A DNA stretch of 64,000 nt from Lujinxingia vulgaris (lineage in GTDB: Bacteria; Myxococcota_A; Bradymonadia; Bradymonadales; Bradymonadaceae), in the NCBI RefSeq assembly GCF_007997015.1, contig NZ_VOSM01000004.1:124001-188000 (forward strand). Direction: 5' to 3'. Positions 1 through 8,265 of the stretch are shown in pieces. The first letter of the stretch is position 1. Each line of letters begins with the position of its first letter. Under the pieces are notes generated by a model. It was not told the DNA's origin. It worked only from the letters and a program-made list of their open reading frames with translations, and ran no database searches. A program made the translations under genes and the position numbers.

Positions 1-316
1 AGAGGACGTTTTCGCCGTTGGCGACAAAACGGCAGACCGAGAGCTCGCGAATCCGCTGGGGGTCAAGCGAGGGCTGCGCGCCAAAGTCGAAGCCCTCGAG
101 CGAGCGGGCCAGGGGAAACTTTGCGATCTTTAAGCCCATCGAGATCCGGCGCTCTTCTTTGGCGGCCGTCTCCTGCTCGCACAGAAAGTAAAGAAACTCC
201 CGCAGGGTCATCTCTTTTGTCGCCCCTTCGTCAATGAGCGAGTCCAAACGATCGCGGACCGCGGTGAGTTTGAGTCGGGTGAGCATCTCGAGCAGACGCT
301 GGTGTTTTATGCTCAT
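1..316 (-). CDS. istB: IstB-like ATP-binding protein, N-terminal part (cut by window edge)
   Basis: The first 105 residues are visible and begin MSIKHQRLLEMLTRLKL. They continue into the conserved EMTLREFLYFLCEQE and EERRISMGLKIAKFP segments of the IstB family. IstB is the AAA+ helper ATPase of IS21 transposition. It regulates the IstA transposase and stimulates strand transfer. The ATG overlaps the istA stop codon (ATGA, 313-316), so the two are translationally coupled. The Walker motifs would lie beyond the window edge, so intactness is unknown. Confidence 0.92.
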   Translation of the reverse strand, partial: MSIKHQRLLEMLTRLKLTAVRDRLDSLIDEGATKEMTLREFLYFLCEQETAAKEERRISMGLKIAKFPLARSLEGFDFGAQPSLDPQRIRELSVCRFVANGENVL

Positions 317-1578
317 CGCTCACCTCCCACCACGGCTTCGTAGTCACTCAAAGGGCGAAGCAGGGCATAACGCCGCTGCTCACGCTCCGGTGCGGGCTCG
401 GCCGGGGTGTTGGCGAGGGCGCGATCGATGAGATCCTGACGCCCTCGGACCACGCCGTCGAGATGGCCGGGCTCGATGATGCGCGCATCTCGGCCCCGGC
501 CCCGCCGATGCGTGGCGAGCGGCTCGTTGTTGAGGTAGAGCCGGACCTCCTCATCGGTGACGATCACCTCCACGGTGCGCCCCAGATGGCGCCAGGGCAC
601 GCTGTAATGGTTGGTGTCCACCTCCACCGTCGCATCTGACTTGACTCGCCTGCGAAGCTCGCGCCGGGCGGTGTAACGAGGGTGTTCGCCGGGGGGGCGC
701 AGGGCCTGTTTCTCCTCGCGCTCAAAGCGGTCGATAGGACGCTCCTTGACGGTGTCGTGGATGCGCTTGTCAGCAACTTCCCGCATCCACCACTGAAGGT
801 GGGCCTCCAGCGCAGACCAGGATTCAAAGGAGCGGCCGGCGATGGCGTTTCGTTTAACATACTGCACCATCCGCTCGTCTTTGCCTTTGGTTCGTGCCCG
901 GTAAGGCGCGCAGGCCCTCGGGCGCACTCCCCAGTGACGGCAAAAATCCTCCAGTCCCCGGGTAAACTCCACACGCCCCTGAGCCACGTCGTGGATCTTG
1001 ACCAGCGGCGAGGCGTTGTCGATCAGAAGCTCCTGGGGGACACCTCCGAAGTGGTGAAACGAGGACTCAATAGCCTCCAACCACTGAGAAAGGCGCTGAC
1101 AGCCAAACGCCTGCACGAAGGTGCGACGGCTATAGCCCAGCGTCAGCACACAGAGCTGAACGCTCTTTGGCTCGCCACCGACCTCGACTTTGATCGTGCC
1201 AAAGTCGACCTGAAGCTGCTTTCCAGGCGGGGTCTCAAAGCGAACCGTGGCTTTTGCCTCCGCCACCAGCTCCTGGCGAAAGGGTGCCACCGCGCGCTGC
1301 ACCGTGCGCAGGCTGACCGAGATGTCGTGCTTGCTCTCCAGCTCCTGGCGCACCACATCGGCGTTTCCCTTATGGAGCAAAAAGCGCTCCCTGAGCCACC
1401 CCTCCAATTCCTGGAGCGTGCGCTTACGCGCGGGCTTCTTGTAAGCCACATAGCCCCCCTCACGAAGGTACCTCTTCACCGTATTACGACTGATCTTGAG
1501 CTCGCGGGCAATACGTCGGCTGCCCCATCCGAGCATGTGGAGCCGCACCATCGCGGCGACATCGTCGGGCGTCATCAT
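313..1578 (-). CDS. istA: IS21-family transposase IstA
   Basis: This 421-residue protein is the DDE transposase of the element. It has an N-terminal helix-turn-helix (TPDDVAAMVRLHMLGWGSRR, then a second helix NTVKRYL) and an rve/integrase core. Candidate catalytic acidic residues sit in QVDFGTIKVEV, LLIDNASPL and TKGKDERMV. A C-terminal beta-rich DNA-binding region (VDTNHYSVPWRHLGRTVEV) follows. The start at 1578 is chosen because AAGGAGG lies 7 bases upstream (1586-1592); an in-frame start at 1635 has no such site. No frameshift is visible, so it looks intact. Confidence 0.93.
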   Translation of the reverse strand: MMTPDDVAAMVRLHMLGWGSRRIARELKISRNTVKRYLREGGYVAYKKPARKRTLQELEGWLRERFLLHKGNADVVRQELESKHDISVSLRTVQRAVAPFRQELVAEAKATVRFETPPGKQLQVDFGTIKVEVGGEPKSVQLCVLTLGYSRRTFVQAFGCQRLSQWLEAIESSFHHFGGVPQELLIDNASPLVKIHDVAQGRVEFTRGLEDFCRHWGVRPRACAPYRARTKGKDERMVQYVKRNAIAGRSFESWSALEAHLQWWMREVADKRIHDTVKERPIDRFEREEKQALRPPGEHPRYTARRELRRRVKSDATVEVDTNHYSVPWRHLGRTVEVIVTDEEVRLYLNNEPLATHRRGRGRDARIIEPGHLDGVVRGRQDLIDRALANTPAEPAPEREQRRYALLRPLSDYEAVVGGER

Positions 1579-1656
1579 CTCGTTGCCTCCTTGGAACCGG
1601 GCAACGAAAGGGTACTTCTGGTGTAGGTCCTGCATCGATCATCCTCCTGACGAGAG

Positions 1657-1703
1657 GGGGGTCAGTTCTTGGTGTCGTCAGGGGGTCAGTTTTTCATGTC
1701 GTC
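1657..1703. repeat. IS21 terminal direct repeats (2 x 23 bp)
   Basis: Two 23-bp copies sit at 1657-1679 and 1681-1703. Both start GGGGGTCAG and end TGTCGTC, with three mismatches between them. Multiple subterminal repeats are the usual IstA binding sites in IS21 elements. Confidence 0.8.
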
Positions 1704-1796
1704 TAACAGCCAGCCCGGGGGGAGAGAAAGGGCATCCGGAAGAGGCTGAATAGGGCCCATTGATATCTTCCAAGCAACATCAACGCTCCGCGAGCT

Positions 1797-1920
1797 ACGA
1801 GCTACCTGGACGAGCACGAGCTACCCGTACGAGCACGAGCTACCAGTACGAGTACGAGCTACCCGTACAAGTACGAGCTACCCGTACGAGTACGAGCTAC
1901 CCGTACAAGTACGAGCTACC
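1797..1920. repeat. 19-bp tandem repeat (six full units plus a partial)
   Basis: Units start at 1797, 1816, 1835, 1854, 1873, 1892 and 1911 (last one partial, 10 bases). The consensus is ACGAGCTACCCGTACGAGT with a few variants (CTGG, CAGT, CAAG). A further CGAGCTACG precedes the array at 1791. The 19-base period is not a multiple of three and no open frame of note runs through it, so it is a non-coding minisatellite. Confidence 0.95.
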
Positions 1921-2029
1921 AGGAGGTTGAACCCCCACACGCCCCGCCCCCTACAATCCACAGTTTTCAATTCACTCCAAATCCCCCCCACAAAACGCCT
2001 TAAAACCCCGCCCCTCCCCACCACCGCCC

Positions 2030-2058
2030 TTGACACCCAGCCCCCCAATCGCTCGAAT
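2030..2058 (+). promoter_or_regulatory. Candidate sigma70-type promoter for xdhABC
   Basis: A perfect TTGACA (2030-2035) is followed after 17 bases by TCGAAT (2053-2058), which matches four of six consensus positions. It lies about 60 bases before the xdhA ATG. Predicted from sequence only. Confidence 0.45.
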
Positions 2059-2119
2059 GACGCGTGAACGCGCCCCGCGCCCCACTTCCCAACGATCTCC
2101 GCGAGCCATCGAGGCCTCC

Positions 2120-3577
2120 ATGACCACCCACGTTGAATTCTGGCTTAACGACCGACGCGTCATCACCGACGTCCCCGACGGGATGCTGGTGTTGGACTAC
2201 CTGCGCAAAGACCGCCTGCTGACGGGCACCAAAGAGGGGTGCAAGGAAGGCGACTGCGGGGCCTGCTCCATTCTGATTGGCGAGGTGGTCGAGGGGGTGA
2301 TGCGCTACCAGCCGGTCACGAGCTGCCTGACACCGGTCGGTGAGATGCATGGGAAGCATGTGGTGTCGATCGAGGGGTTGAACCTTCCGGGCAAGCTGAA
2401 TCCCGTGCAGCAGGCGATGGTCGATCGCGTGGGTTCGCAGTGCGGGTTCTGCACCCCGGGCTTCATCGTCTCGATGTGCTGGTACATGATGGCCGCGCGC
2501 GAGACGCCGACCCTGGAGGGTTTTCAGCGCGCGTTCAGCGGCAACCTCTGCCGGTGCACGGGTTATGCGGCGATCAACCGCGCGAGCCTCGACCTGGTCG
2601 AGAACTTCGGGCCGGGCGGCCAGTGGGAGTCGATCTGGCAGGCCGACGATCGCCTGGGCGCGCTGATGGAAGCGGGACTTCTGCCCGGCTATTTTGCCGA
2701 GATGCCAAAGCGTCTGGAGGCCATTGGCGATCTGGAGGAGGTGCCCCGCGACGACGCCGACGTCATCGACTTCTTCGTGGCCGGCGGCACGGACCTTTAT
2801 GTGCAGAAGGGCGAGTTGCTGCCGCGGGCGCAGGTCAAGATTCTGAACCGGCATCCGGAGATGAAGGGGATTCGCAAAGAGGGTGACACGCTGCATATCG
2901 GCGCGCTCACCACTTTTGAGGAGTTCGGCGCGTCGGAAGATGTCGTGGCGTTCATTCCGCAGATTCAGGACTATCTGCACCTGATCGCCTCGTTGCCTCT
3001 GCGCAACCGGGCGACGATCGCCGGCAATATCATCAACGCGTCGCCCATTGGCGATATGACGGCGATCATGCTCGCGCTGGACACCACGCTCGTCTTCGCC
3101 CGCGGTGAGACGACGCGCGAGGTGGAGCTCAAGCGTTTTTATAAAGGTTATAAAACCTTCGATAAGCATCCGGCGGAGGTGATGACCGAGATGGTCCTGA
3201 AGGTCCCGGCCGCGGGCACGGGCGTCTATTTTGAAAAAGTCTCCAAGCGCCGCTGCCTGGACATCGCCACGGTCAACAGCGCCGCAAAACTGCGCATCTC
3301 CGACGAGGGTGTGGTGGAGGAGGCCAGCCTCACGCTGGGCGGCGTGGCCGCAACCCCGCTCTGGCTGGAGAAGACTGGCGAATTCTTGAACGGTGAAGTG
3401 CTCACCGACGCGCTCTGGCGCGAGGCGTTGCGCATCGCCCACACCGAGATGTCACCCATCTCCGATGTGCGCGGGAGCGCCGATTACAAACGCCTGCTCG
3501 CCACGCAGCTTCTGACGGCCCACGTGGTCAAGGCCGCGCCCGAGCGCGTGAGCCTCGACGCCATGCTGGCCATCTGA
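2120..3577 (+). CDS. xdhA: Xanthine dehydrogenase small subunit (2Fe-2S + FAD)
   Basis: This 485-residue electron-transfer subunit of a molybdenum hydroxylase fuses the ferredoxin and FAD domains. Plant-type [2Fe-2S] ligands are C41, C46, C49 and C69. The second cluster uses C108, C111, C144 and C146 (GSQCGFCTPGF, NLCRCTGY). The FAD-binding domain follows from about residue 195 (FFVAGGTDLYVQK; RNRATIAGNIINASPIGD), then a CO-dehydrogenase flavoprotein C-terminal domain. The ATG at 2120 is preferred over an upstream TTG at 2030 because homologues begin close to the first beta strand. It probably oxidises hypoxanthine/xanthine with XdhB; the substrate is inferred. First gene of xdhABC. Confidence 0.93.
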   Translation: MTTHVEFWLNDRRVITDVPDGMLVLDYLRKDRLLTGTKEGCKEGDCGACSILIGEVVEGVMRYQPVTSCLTPVGEMHGKHVVSIEGLNLPGKLNPVQQAMVDRVGSQCGFCTPGFIVSMCWYMMAARETPTLEGFQRAFSGNLCRCTGYAAINRASLDLVENFGPGGQWESIWQADDRLGALMEAGLLPGYFAEMPKRLEAIGDLEEVPRDDADVIDFFVAGGTDLYVQKGELLPRAQVKILNRHPEMKGIRKEGDTLHIGALTTFEEFGASEDVVAFIPQIQDYLHLIASLPLRNRATIAGNIINASPIGDMTAIMLALDTTLVFARGETTREVELKRFYKGYKTFDKHPAEVMTEMVLKVPAAGTGVYFEKVSKRRCLDIATVNSAAKLRISDEGVVEEASLTLGGVAATPLWLEKTGEFLNGEVLTDALWREALRIAHTEMSPISDVRGSADYKRLLATQLLTAHVVKAAPERVSLDAMLAI

Positions 3578-3662
3578 CGCGGTTTTTTTGGCCTTTAAGC
3601 CCCCCACTTTTGATCCTCTCAGGATCGTTGAAGCATCAAAACGCGCTCCCGGAGCCGACACC

Positions 3663-5987
3663 ATGACCGAAAAACACCTCGACGCTGAGCTTCATACCCG
3701 CGGGACCTCCCTCTACGTCGACGACGTGGCGCCGCCGGCTGGCATGCTACACGCCGCCATCTACGGCTCACCGGTTGCCCACGGTCGCGTCAAAGCGCTG
3801 CACCTGGATAAGGCCCGACGTGCACCGGGCGTGGTGGCGATTTACACTGGCGAGGACGTGCCCGGCGAAAACCAGATCGGTCCGGTGCTTCTGGATGAGC
3901 CGCTGCTCGCCACGGATCTGGTCGAGTACCACGGCCACCCCATGGCGATGGTCGTGGCCGAGACCTCGGAAGACGCGCGCCATGCGCTCACGCTGATCGA
4001 GGCGGAGATCGAGCCGCTCAAGGTCATCACCTGCCCGCGCGTGGCGCATGAGGCCGGCCATATCCTGGGCACCCCGCGCACCTTTGCGATGGGAGATACC
4101 GCTGCGGCCTTTGCCGACTGCGACATCGTGGTGGAAGGCCGCAGCGACGTGGGCGGCCAGGAGCACCTCTACCTTGAGACGCAGCGCGCCCGCGCCGTGC
4201 CCACCGAGGGCGACCGCATCCGCGTGTATTCGTCGACGCAGAGCCCCTACGCCGTGCAGAAAGCCTGCGCGAAGGTCCTGGGGCTTCCCACCCACCGCGT
4301 GGAAGTCGACGTGATTCGCCTGGGCGGCGGCTTTGGCGGCAAAGAAGACCAGGCCACCGCCTGGGCGTGTCTTGCCGCGCTGGCCTGCCAGATCACCGGT
4401 CGCCCCACCCAGCTTGTGCTGCACCGCCTCGACGATCTGCGCATGACCGGCAAGCGCCATCCCTACAGCGCCGACTACAAGATCGGGCTGAGCAAAGAGG
4501 GCAAGATTCTGGCCTTTGAGGTCAAACATTTCCAGAACGCCGGCGCCAAAACCGACCTCTCCCTGGCGGTGCTCGAGCGCACGCTCTTTCACTCCACCAA
4601 CAGCTACTTCATCCCCAACGTGCGAGCCTACGCCGCAAGTTGCCGCACGAACCTGCCGCCGAACACGGCGTTCCGTGGGTTCGGTGGGCCGCAGGGCATG
4701 TTTGTGATCGAGAGCGCGATCGCCCACGCCGCCGAGGTGATGGGCGTCGACCGCTCGGAGCTCCAGAAGAAGAACCTCATTCAAGAAGGTCAGAGCTTCC
4801 CCTACGGCCAGCAGGCCGAGCGCGCCCGCGCGCAGCGCACCTGGGACGAGGCTGAAGAGGGTTTTGACGTTGCCGCCTGGCAGAAGGACATCGACGCCTA
4901 CAACGCCAAACACTCCGCCACCAAAAAGGGACTCGCTGCGATGCCCATCTGCTTTGGCATTTCGTTCACGGCGACCTTCCTCAACCAGGCCTCCGCGCTG
5001 ATGCACGTCTACACCGACGGCAGCGTCAGCCTCTCCACCGGCGGGGTGGAGATGGGCCAGGGTTTGAGCTCCAAACTTGTGCGCATCGCCGCACAGGCAC
5101 TGCGAATCAGCCCGCATCGCATCAAGGTGGAGACGACCAACACCACCCGCATCGCCAACATGTCGCCCAGCGCCGCCAGCGCCACCACCGACCTCAACGG
5201 CAGCGCCACCATCCTGGCGGCCGAGGAGCTTCGCAGGCGATTCCGCGAGCTGCTGGCCCGCGAGCTTGGTGTGCAAGATCCCGAGAACTTCACGTTTGAG
5301 GACGAAAAGGTCTTCTACTGCGACGAGCCCACCGAGTGGACCTGGGAGAAACTCGTCGCCCACGCCTACCTCTCGCGCGTCTCGCTCTCGGCGCACGCCT
5401 TCTTCGCCACGCCGAATGTCTGGTTCGATAAGCAAAAAGAGACCGGCCGCCCCTTTGCCTACCACGTCTTCGGCACGGCCTGGACCGAAGTCACCATCGA
5501 CACGCTGCGCGGCACCTACCACATCGACCGGGTGCGCCTGGTGCACGACCTTGGCCGCACGCTCAACGAGAACGTCGACCTGGGGCAGATCGAAGGCGGC
5601 CTGGCCCAGGGCATCGGCTGGATGACCCTCGAAGAACTGGCCTTTGCCGAAGACGGCCGCCTGACCTCCCACGCCCTCTCCACCTACAAGGCTCCCGACG
5701 GCGACGCGCTGCCCGACGAGATCGACGTGCGACTTCTCGAAGACGCCGACAACCCGGTGGGTCCCTTCGGCTCGAAGGCCGTCGGTGAGCCGCCGTTGAT
5801 GTACGGCATCGGCACCTTCTTTGCGCTGCGCGCCGCCCTGCGCGCCGCCGCCCCCGAGGCCGATCTGGCCTTCAACGCCCCGATGACCCCGGAAAAAGTC
5901 ATGATGCAGCTGCACCACAGCCGCCTGCGCAAGCTCTGGGAGACGCCCCCCACCTCCACCGCCGCTCCCGCGGCAGCCGGGGAGTGA
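3663..5987 (+). CDS. xdhB: Xanthine dehydrogenase molybdopterin-binding large subunit
   Basis: This 774-residue subunit binds the molybdenum cofactor and carries the purine oxidation site. Visible signatures are the hammerhead start (TRGTSLYVDDV), GGGFGGKEDQA near residue 221, FRGFGGPQGMF, GGVEMGQGLSSK, and NENVDLGQIEGGLAQGIGW. The catalytic glutamate is E709 in GSKAVGEPPLM. The ATG at 3663 is chosen because the alternative upstream TTG (3588) adds a non-conserved stretch. It follows xdhA by 85 bases on the same strand and precedes xdhC. Other XDH-family substrates cannot be excluded. Confidence 0.93.
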   Translation: MTEKHLDAELHTRGTSLYVDDVAPPAGMLHAAIYGSPVAHGRVKALHLDKARRAPGVVAIYTGEDVPGENQIGPVLLDEPLLATDLVEYHGHPMAMVVAETSEDARHALTLIEAEIEPLKVITCPRVAHEAGHILGTPRTFAMGDTAAAFADCDIVVEGRSDVGGQEHLYLETQRARAVPTEGDRIRVYSSTQSPYAVQKACAKVLGLPTHRVEVDVIRLGGGFGGKEDQATAWACLAALACQITGRPTQLVLHRLDDLRMTGKRHPYSADYKIGLSKEGKILAFEVKHFQNAGAKTDLSLAVLERTLFHSTNSYFIPNVRAYAASCRTNLPPNTAFRGFGGPQGMFVIESAIAHAAEVMGVDRSELQKKNLIQEGQSFPYGQQAERARAQRTWDEAEEGFDVAAWQKDIDAYNAKHSATKKGLAAMPICFGISFTATFLNQASALMHVYTDGSVSLSTGGVEMGQGLSSKLVRIAAQALRISPHRIKVETTNTTRIANMSPSAASATTDLNGSATILAAEELRRRFRELLARELGVQDPENFTFEDEKVFYCDEPTEWTWEKLVAHAYLSRVSLSAHAFFATPNVWFDKQKETGRPFAYHVFGTAWTEVTIDTLRGTYHIDRVRLVHDLGRTLNENVDLGQIEGGLAQGIGWMTLEELAFAEDGRLTSHALSTYKAPDGDALPDEIDVRLLEDADNPVGPFGSKAVGEPPLMYGIGTFFALRAALRAAAPEADLAFNAPMTPEKVMMQLHHSRLRKLWETPPTSTAAPAAAGE

Positions 5988-6041
5988 GACTTCGCGACGA
6001 GACCCAGACGCCCCTAACCCTCTGAGCGACAAGGACTTTCC

Positions 6042-7067
6042 GTGCTCAACCCCACTCTGTGGCGATACGTGCTCGCGCGTCTGGAGGCCGGCCAGCCCGT
6101 GCATCTGACGCATGTGGGATGGCATAGCCGGCACTCCCCGGGGACGACCGGGGCGAGTCTGGCGGTGGCCGCCGACGGAGCGACGGAGGGCACCATCGGG
6201 GGCGGCATCATGGAGGCGGAGCTGATCCAGCGGGCTGTGGCGCTGCTGCAAGGCTGGACGCCGCAGGAGGGGGCGGGGCTGGAGGTGCGGGAGCTGGAGC
6301 ATCGTCGCAAAGCGACGCGTGGGGAGCGCTCCGGGCTTTTTTGCGCCGGCCAGCAGACCAATCTCTCGTACATTGTGGCGCCGGAGCAGGCCTCGGTGGT
6401 GCGCCGGATTCTGGAACTTCTGCAGGCGGATAAGCCCGGGTGGATTGAGGTCGGCTCGCAGGGACTTCGCCTCGATGAGACGACACCGCCCGAGCTTCCG
6501 CCGATTCGTTTTGAGCGCCCCACTTCCGACGATGTCTTGCTGCGCGCGCAACTTCTGAATTGGAAACGCATCGCCATCATCGGCGGCGGCCACTGCGGGC
6601 TGGCGCTCTCCCGGGTGATGGCGCAGCTCGGCTACGCGGTCACCATCTTCGATACGCGCCACGACGTCTTCACCCTGCAGCAAAACCGCTGGGCAACCCA
6701 CACCGTGGTCGTCGACGACTACGTCGAGGCCGGCCGGCGCATCCGCCAGCCGGAGTGGACGCACGTGGTGGTCATGAGCGCCGACGTCGACTCCGACATC
6801 CGCGGGCTTATCGGCGTTTTGCGCCTCGAAGAAGGGGCCGGCCCCTTCCCCTACGTCGGCGTGATGGGCGCGCCGGCCAAACTCGCCAGGATCCGCAGCG
6901 CGCTCAAGGAGGCCGGCGTCGACGAAGACGCCATCGGGAGGCTCTACGCCCCCATCGGCCTGCCGATGACCAGCAACACCCCCGAAGAGATCGCCATCAG
7001 CGTAGCCGCCGAGATCTTGCAGGAGCGCGAGCGCCTCTTTCCCTTCACCGCCGCGCCCTCCCCTTAA
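6042..7067 (+). CDS. xdhC: Xanthine dehydrogenase accessory protein XdhC
   Basis: XdhC binds molybdenum cofactor, protects its sulfurated form and helps insert it into XdhB. The 341-residue protein has the family pattern. The N-terminal XdhC/CoxI domain carries GTIGGGIMEAEL near residue 50. A C-terminal Rossmann domain starts at about residue 175 (IAIIGGGHCGLALSRV) and includes DTRHDVF and a conserved GVMGAPAK segment. It starts with GTG at 6042, with AAGGA at 6031-6035. Placement 54 bases after xdhB supports one transcription unit for the enzyme and its maturation factor. Confidence 0.92.
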   Translation: MLNPTLWRYVLARLEAGQPVHLTHVGWHSRHSPGTTGASLAVAADGATEGTIGGGIMEAELIQRAVALLQGWTPQEGAGLEVRELEHRRKATRGERSGLFCAGQQTNLSYIVAPEQASVVRRILELLQADKPGWIEVGSQGLRLDETTPPELPPIRFERPTSDDVLLRAQLLNWKRIAIIGGGHCGLALSRVMAQLGYAVTIFDTRHDVFTLQQNRWATHTVVVDDYVEAGRRIRQPEWTHVVVMSADVDSDIRGLIGVLRLEEGAGPFPYVGVMGAPAKLARIRSALKEAGVDEDAIGRLYAPIGLPMTSNTPEEIAISVAAEILQERERLFPFTAAPSP

Positions 7068-7093
7068 AATTTAAACGCATGAATCTAAGCTGA

Positions 7094-7121
7094 GCGCCGG
7101 CGCCCTCTTGAGCGCCGGCGC
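7094..7121. terminator. GC-rich hairpin between convergent genes
   Basis: Two copies of the self-complementary decamer GCGCCGGCGC (7094-7103 and 7112-7121) flank an 8-base spacer and can pair as a 10-bp stem. It lies between xdhC and the convergent lipoprotein gene. There is no adjacent T-run, so intrinsic termination is uncertain. Confidence 0.4.
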
Positions 7122-7130
7122 GCACGCGAT

Positions 7131-8045
7131 TCAGCGCGTGAAAAGCGAGCCCGTCTGCGAGGCGATCGCCGCGCAATCCACGCTGCTTTCCACCGAGACC
7201 ATCTCGAAAAAGCTCGCGTCCGGGTCGGAGTTCGGCTCGGACTGCGGCTGAAGGGTCACCAGGATCTCGTTAGAAGCCCCCAGGACCGATTGTTCATCGC
7301 TCCAGGTCACACGGCCCTCGATCCGACCATCGTCGGTCTGGGAGCCCACCAGCGCGTTTGAGGAGCGCTGCACCAGGTAGATATCGCCGCTGATGAAACC
7401 TTCCACCGAGACGGTGATCCCGGGGTTGCCGTCGCCGTCCTGGTCGTAGACGCGCGGGTCTTCGGCATCTTCGGGGAGCGGGTCGTTGCGCAGATCATCA
7501 AAATTCTGCGCGCCGCGAACCTCGTAAATCGTGGGCAGCACCAGGTTTCCATCCACAAAAGTACCGCCGCGCTCGGTGATGGGCAGCGAGTTGACCAGCG
7601 CATCGGGGATGGTCGGCGCCACGCCGGCGGCTTCGCCCTCAATGGTCACGTCGCAGGTCTCGGTGGTCACGGTGAGGTTCTGGCCGTCGCTTGAGATATC
7701 CATGCGCAGAATGGAGACGGTGTCGCTCTGCGACTCCCCAACCACCGGCACCTCGGCAACCCCGGAGGTGACCATTTTGGCCGCCCACACCCCGTTGATG
7801 TCCACCTCCACCGGCTCGTCGTTGACGTCGGGCTCCAAAGCCACGTCGGGCGCATCGTCCACGTCCGGCGCGGCAGCGTCGGGCTCGTCGCCGGCATCGG
7901 CGTCACCCGCGTCGCCAGCGTCGCTCTCCAGGCCGGCGTCTGCGTCGACGTTGTCGTCGCCGCGCGGCGACTCATCTTCGCCACAGGCCATCATCGAGGC
8001 GCTCAGCGCCACCACCAGCATCCAACAGCTCAGCTTCGTGTTCAT
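7131..8045 (-). CDS. Asp/Ala-rich lipoprotein, unknown function
   Basis: A 304-residue predicted lipoprotein. The signal peptide MNTKLSCWMLVVALSASMMAC ends in a cysteine suited to lipidation. It is followed by a 60-residue linker made mostly of Asp, Ala, Gly and Glu. The rest (from VDINGVWAAKMV) looks like a beta-rich domain of the lipocalin or META type, but no family is recognised. The start at 8045 has AAAGGAGC just upstream; an in-frame codon at 8093 is less likely. Acidic spacers of this kind are common in surface lipoproteins of myxobacteria-like bacteria. It is likely anchored in the outer membrane, by inference. Confidence 0.75.
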   Translation of the reverse strand: MNTKLSCWMLVVALSASMMACGEDESPRGDDNVDADAGLESDAGDAGDADAGDEPDAAAPDVDDAPDVALEPDVNDEPVEVDINGVWAAKMVTSGVAEVPVVGESQSDTVSILRMDISSDGQNLTVTTETCDVTIEGEAAGVAPTIPDALVNSLPITERGGTFVDGNLVLPTIYEVRGAQNFDDLRNDPLPEDAEDPRVYDQDGDGNPGITVSVEGFISGDIYLVQRSSNALVGSQTDDGRIEGRVTWSDEQSVLGASNEILVTLQPQSEPNSDPDASFFEMVSVESSVDCAAIASQTGSLFTR

Positions 8046-8265
8046 CGTTACAGCTCCTTTTACGGCGTTTCGCGGCAGTATCCGCACGGGCAATTCCGCG
8101 TCGTTCTCACTTTGGTTTAGCGTCGGGATCGGGGATTTCTCGATCGTTTTATGATGTCCACACTCGAGAGACCAGCCTCATTGCCTCGATCGATGATCCG
8201 GCGAAGGCCGGCCTGCGACGCGCCCGAGCGCCCGATTCGCCGGGCGTTGCAACGGGCACCACACA

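Larger units (their letters stand above)
1..1708 (-). mobile_element. IS21-family insertion sequence, partial (one end only)
   Basis: The element contains istA followed by istB in the typical IS21 order with a 4-base ATGA overlap. The right boundary is placed near 1708, where the minus strand reads TGTTAGACGACATG. Just inside it lie two imperfect copies of a 23-bp terminal repeat, as IS21 members usually have. The other end lies beyond base 1, so target duplications cannot be checked. The boundary is inferred from the repeats. Confidence 0.85.
1709..2119. other. Intergenic region between the IS end and xdhA
   Basis: 411 bases with no supported gene. It holds a 19-bp tandem repeat (1797-1920), then a pyrimidine-rich tract (about 1930-2030) and a candidate promoter for xdhA (2030-2058). 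Nothing else recognisable is seen between 1709 and 1796. Confidence 0.8.

Noticed and set aside
1797-1920. A CRISPR array
   Set aside because: The 19-bp units are contiguous with no unique spacers and no cas genes are near.
3768-6764. A 998-codon open frame on the minus strand opposite xdhB and xdhC
   Set aside because: It is antisense to two genes with complete catalytic motifs, has no recognisable domain, and long shadow frames are expected at this GC content and codon bias.
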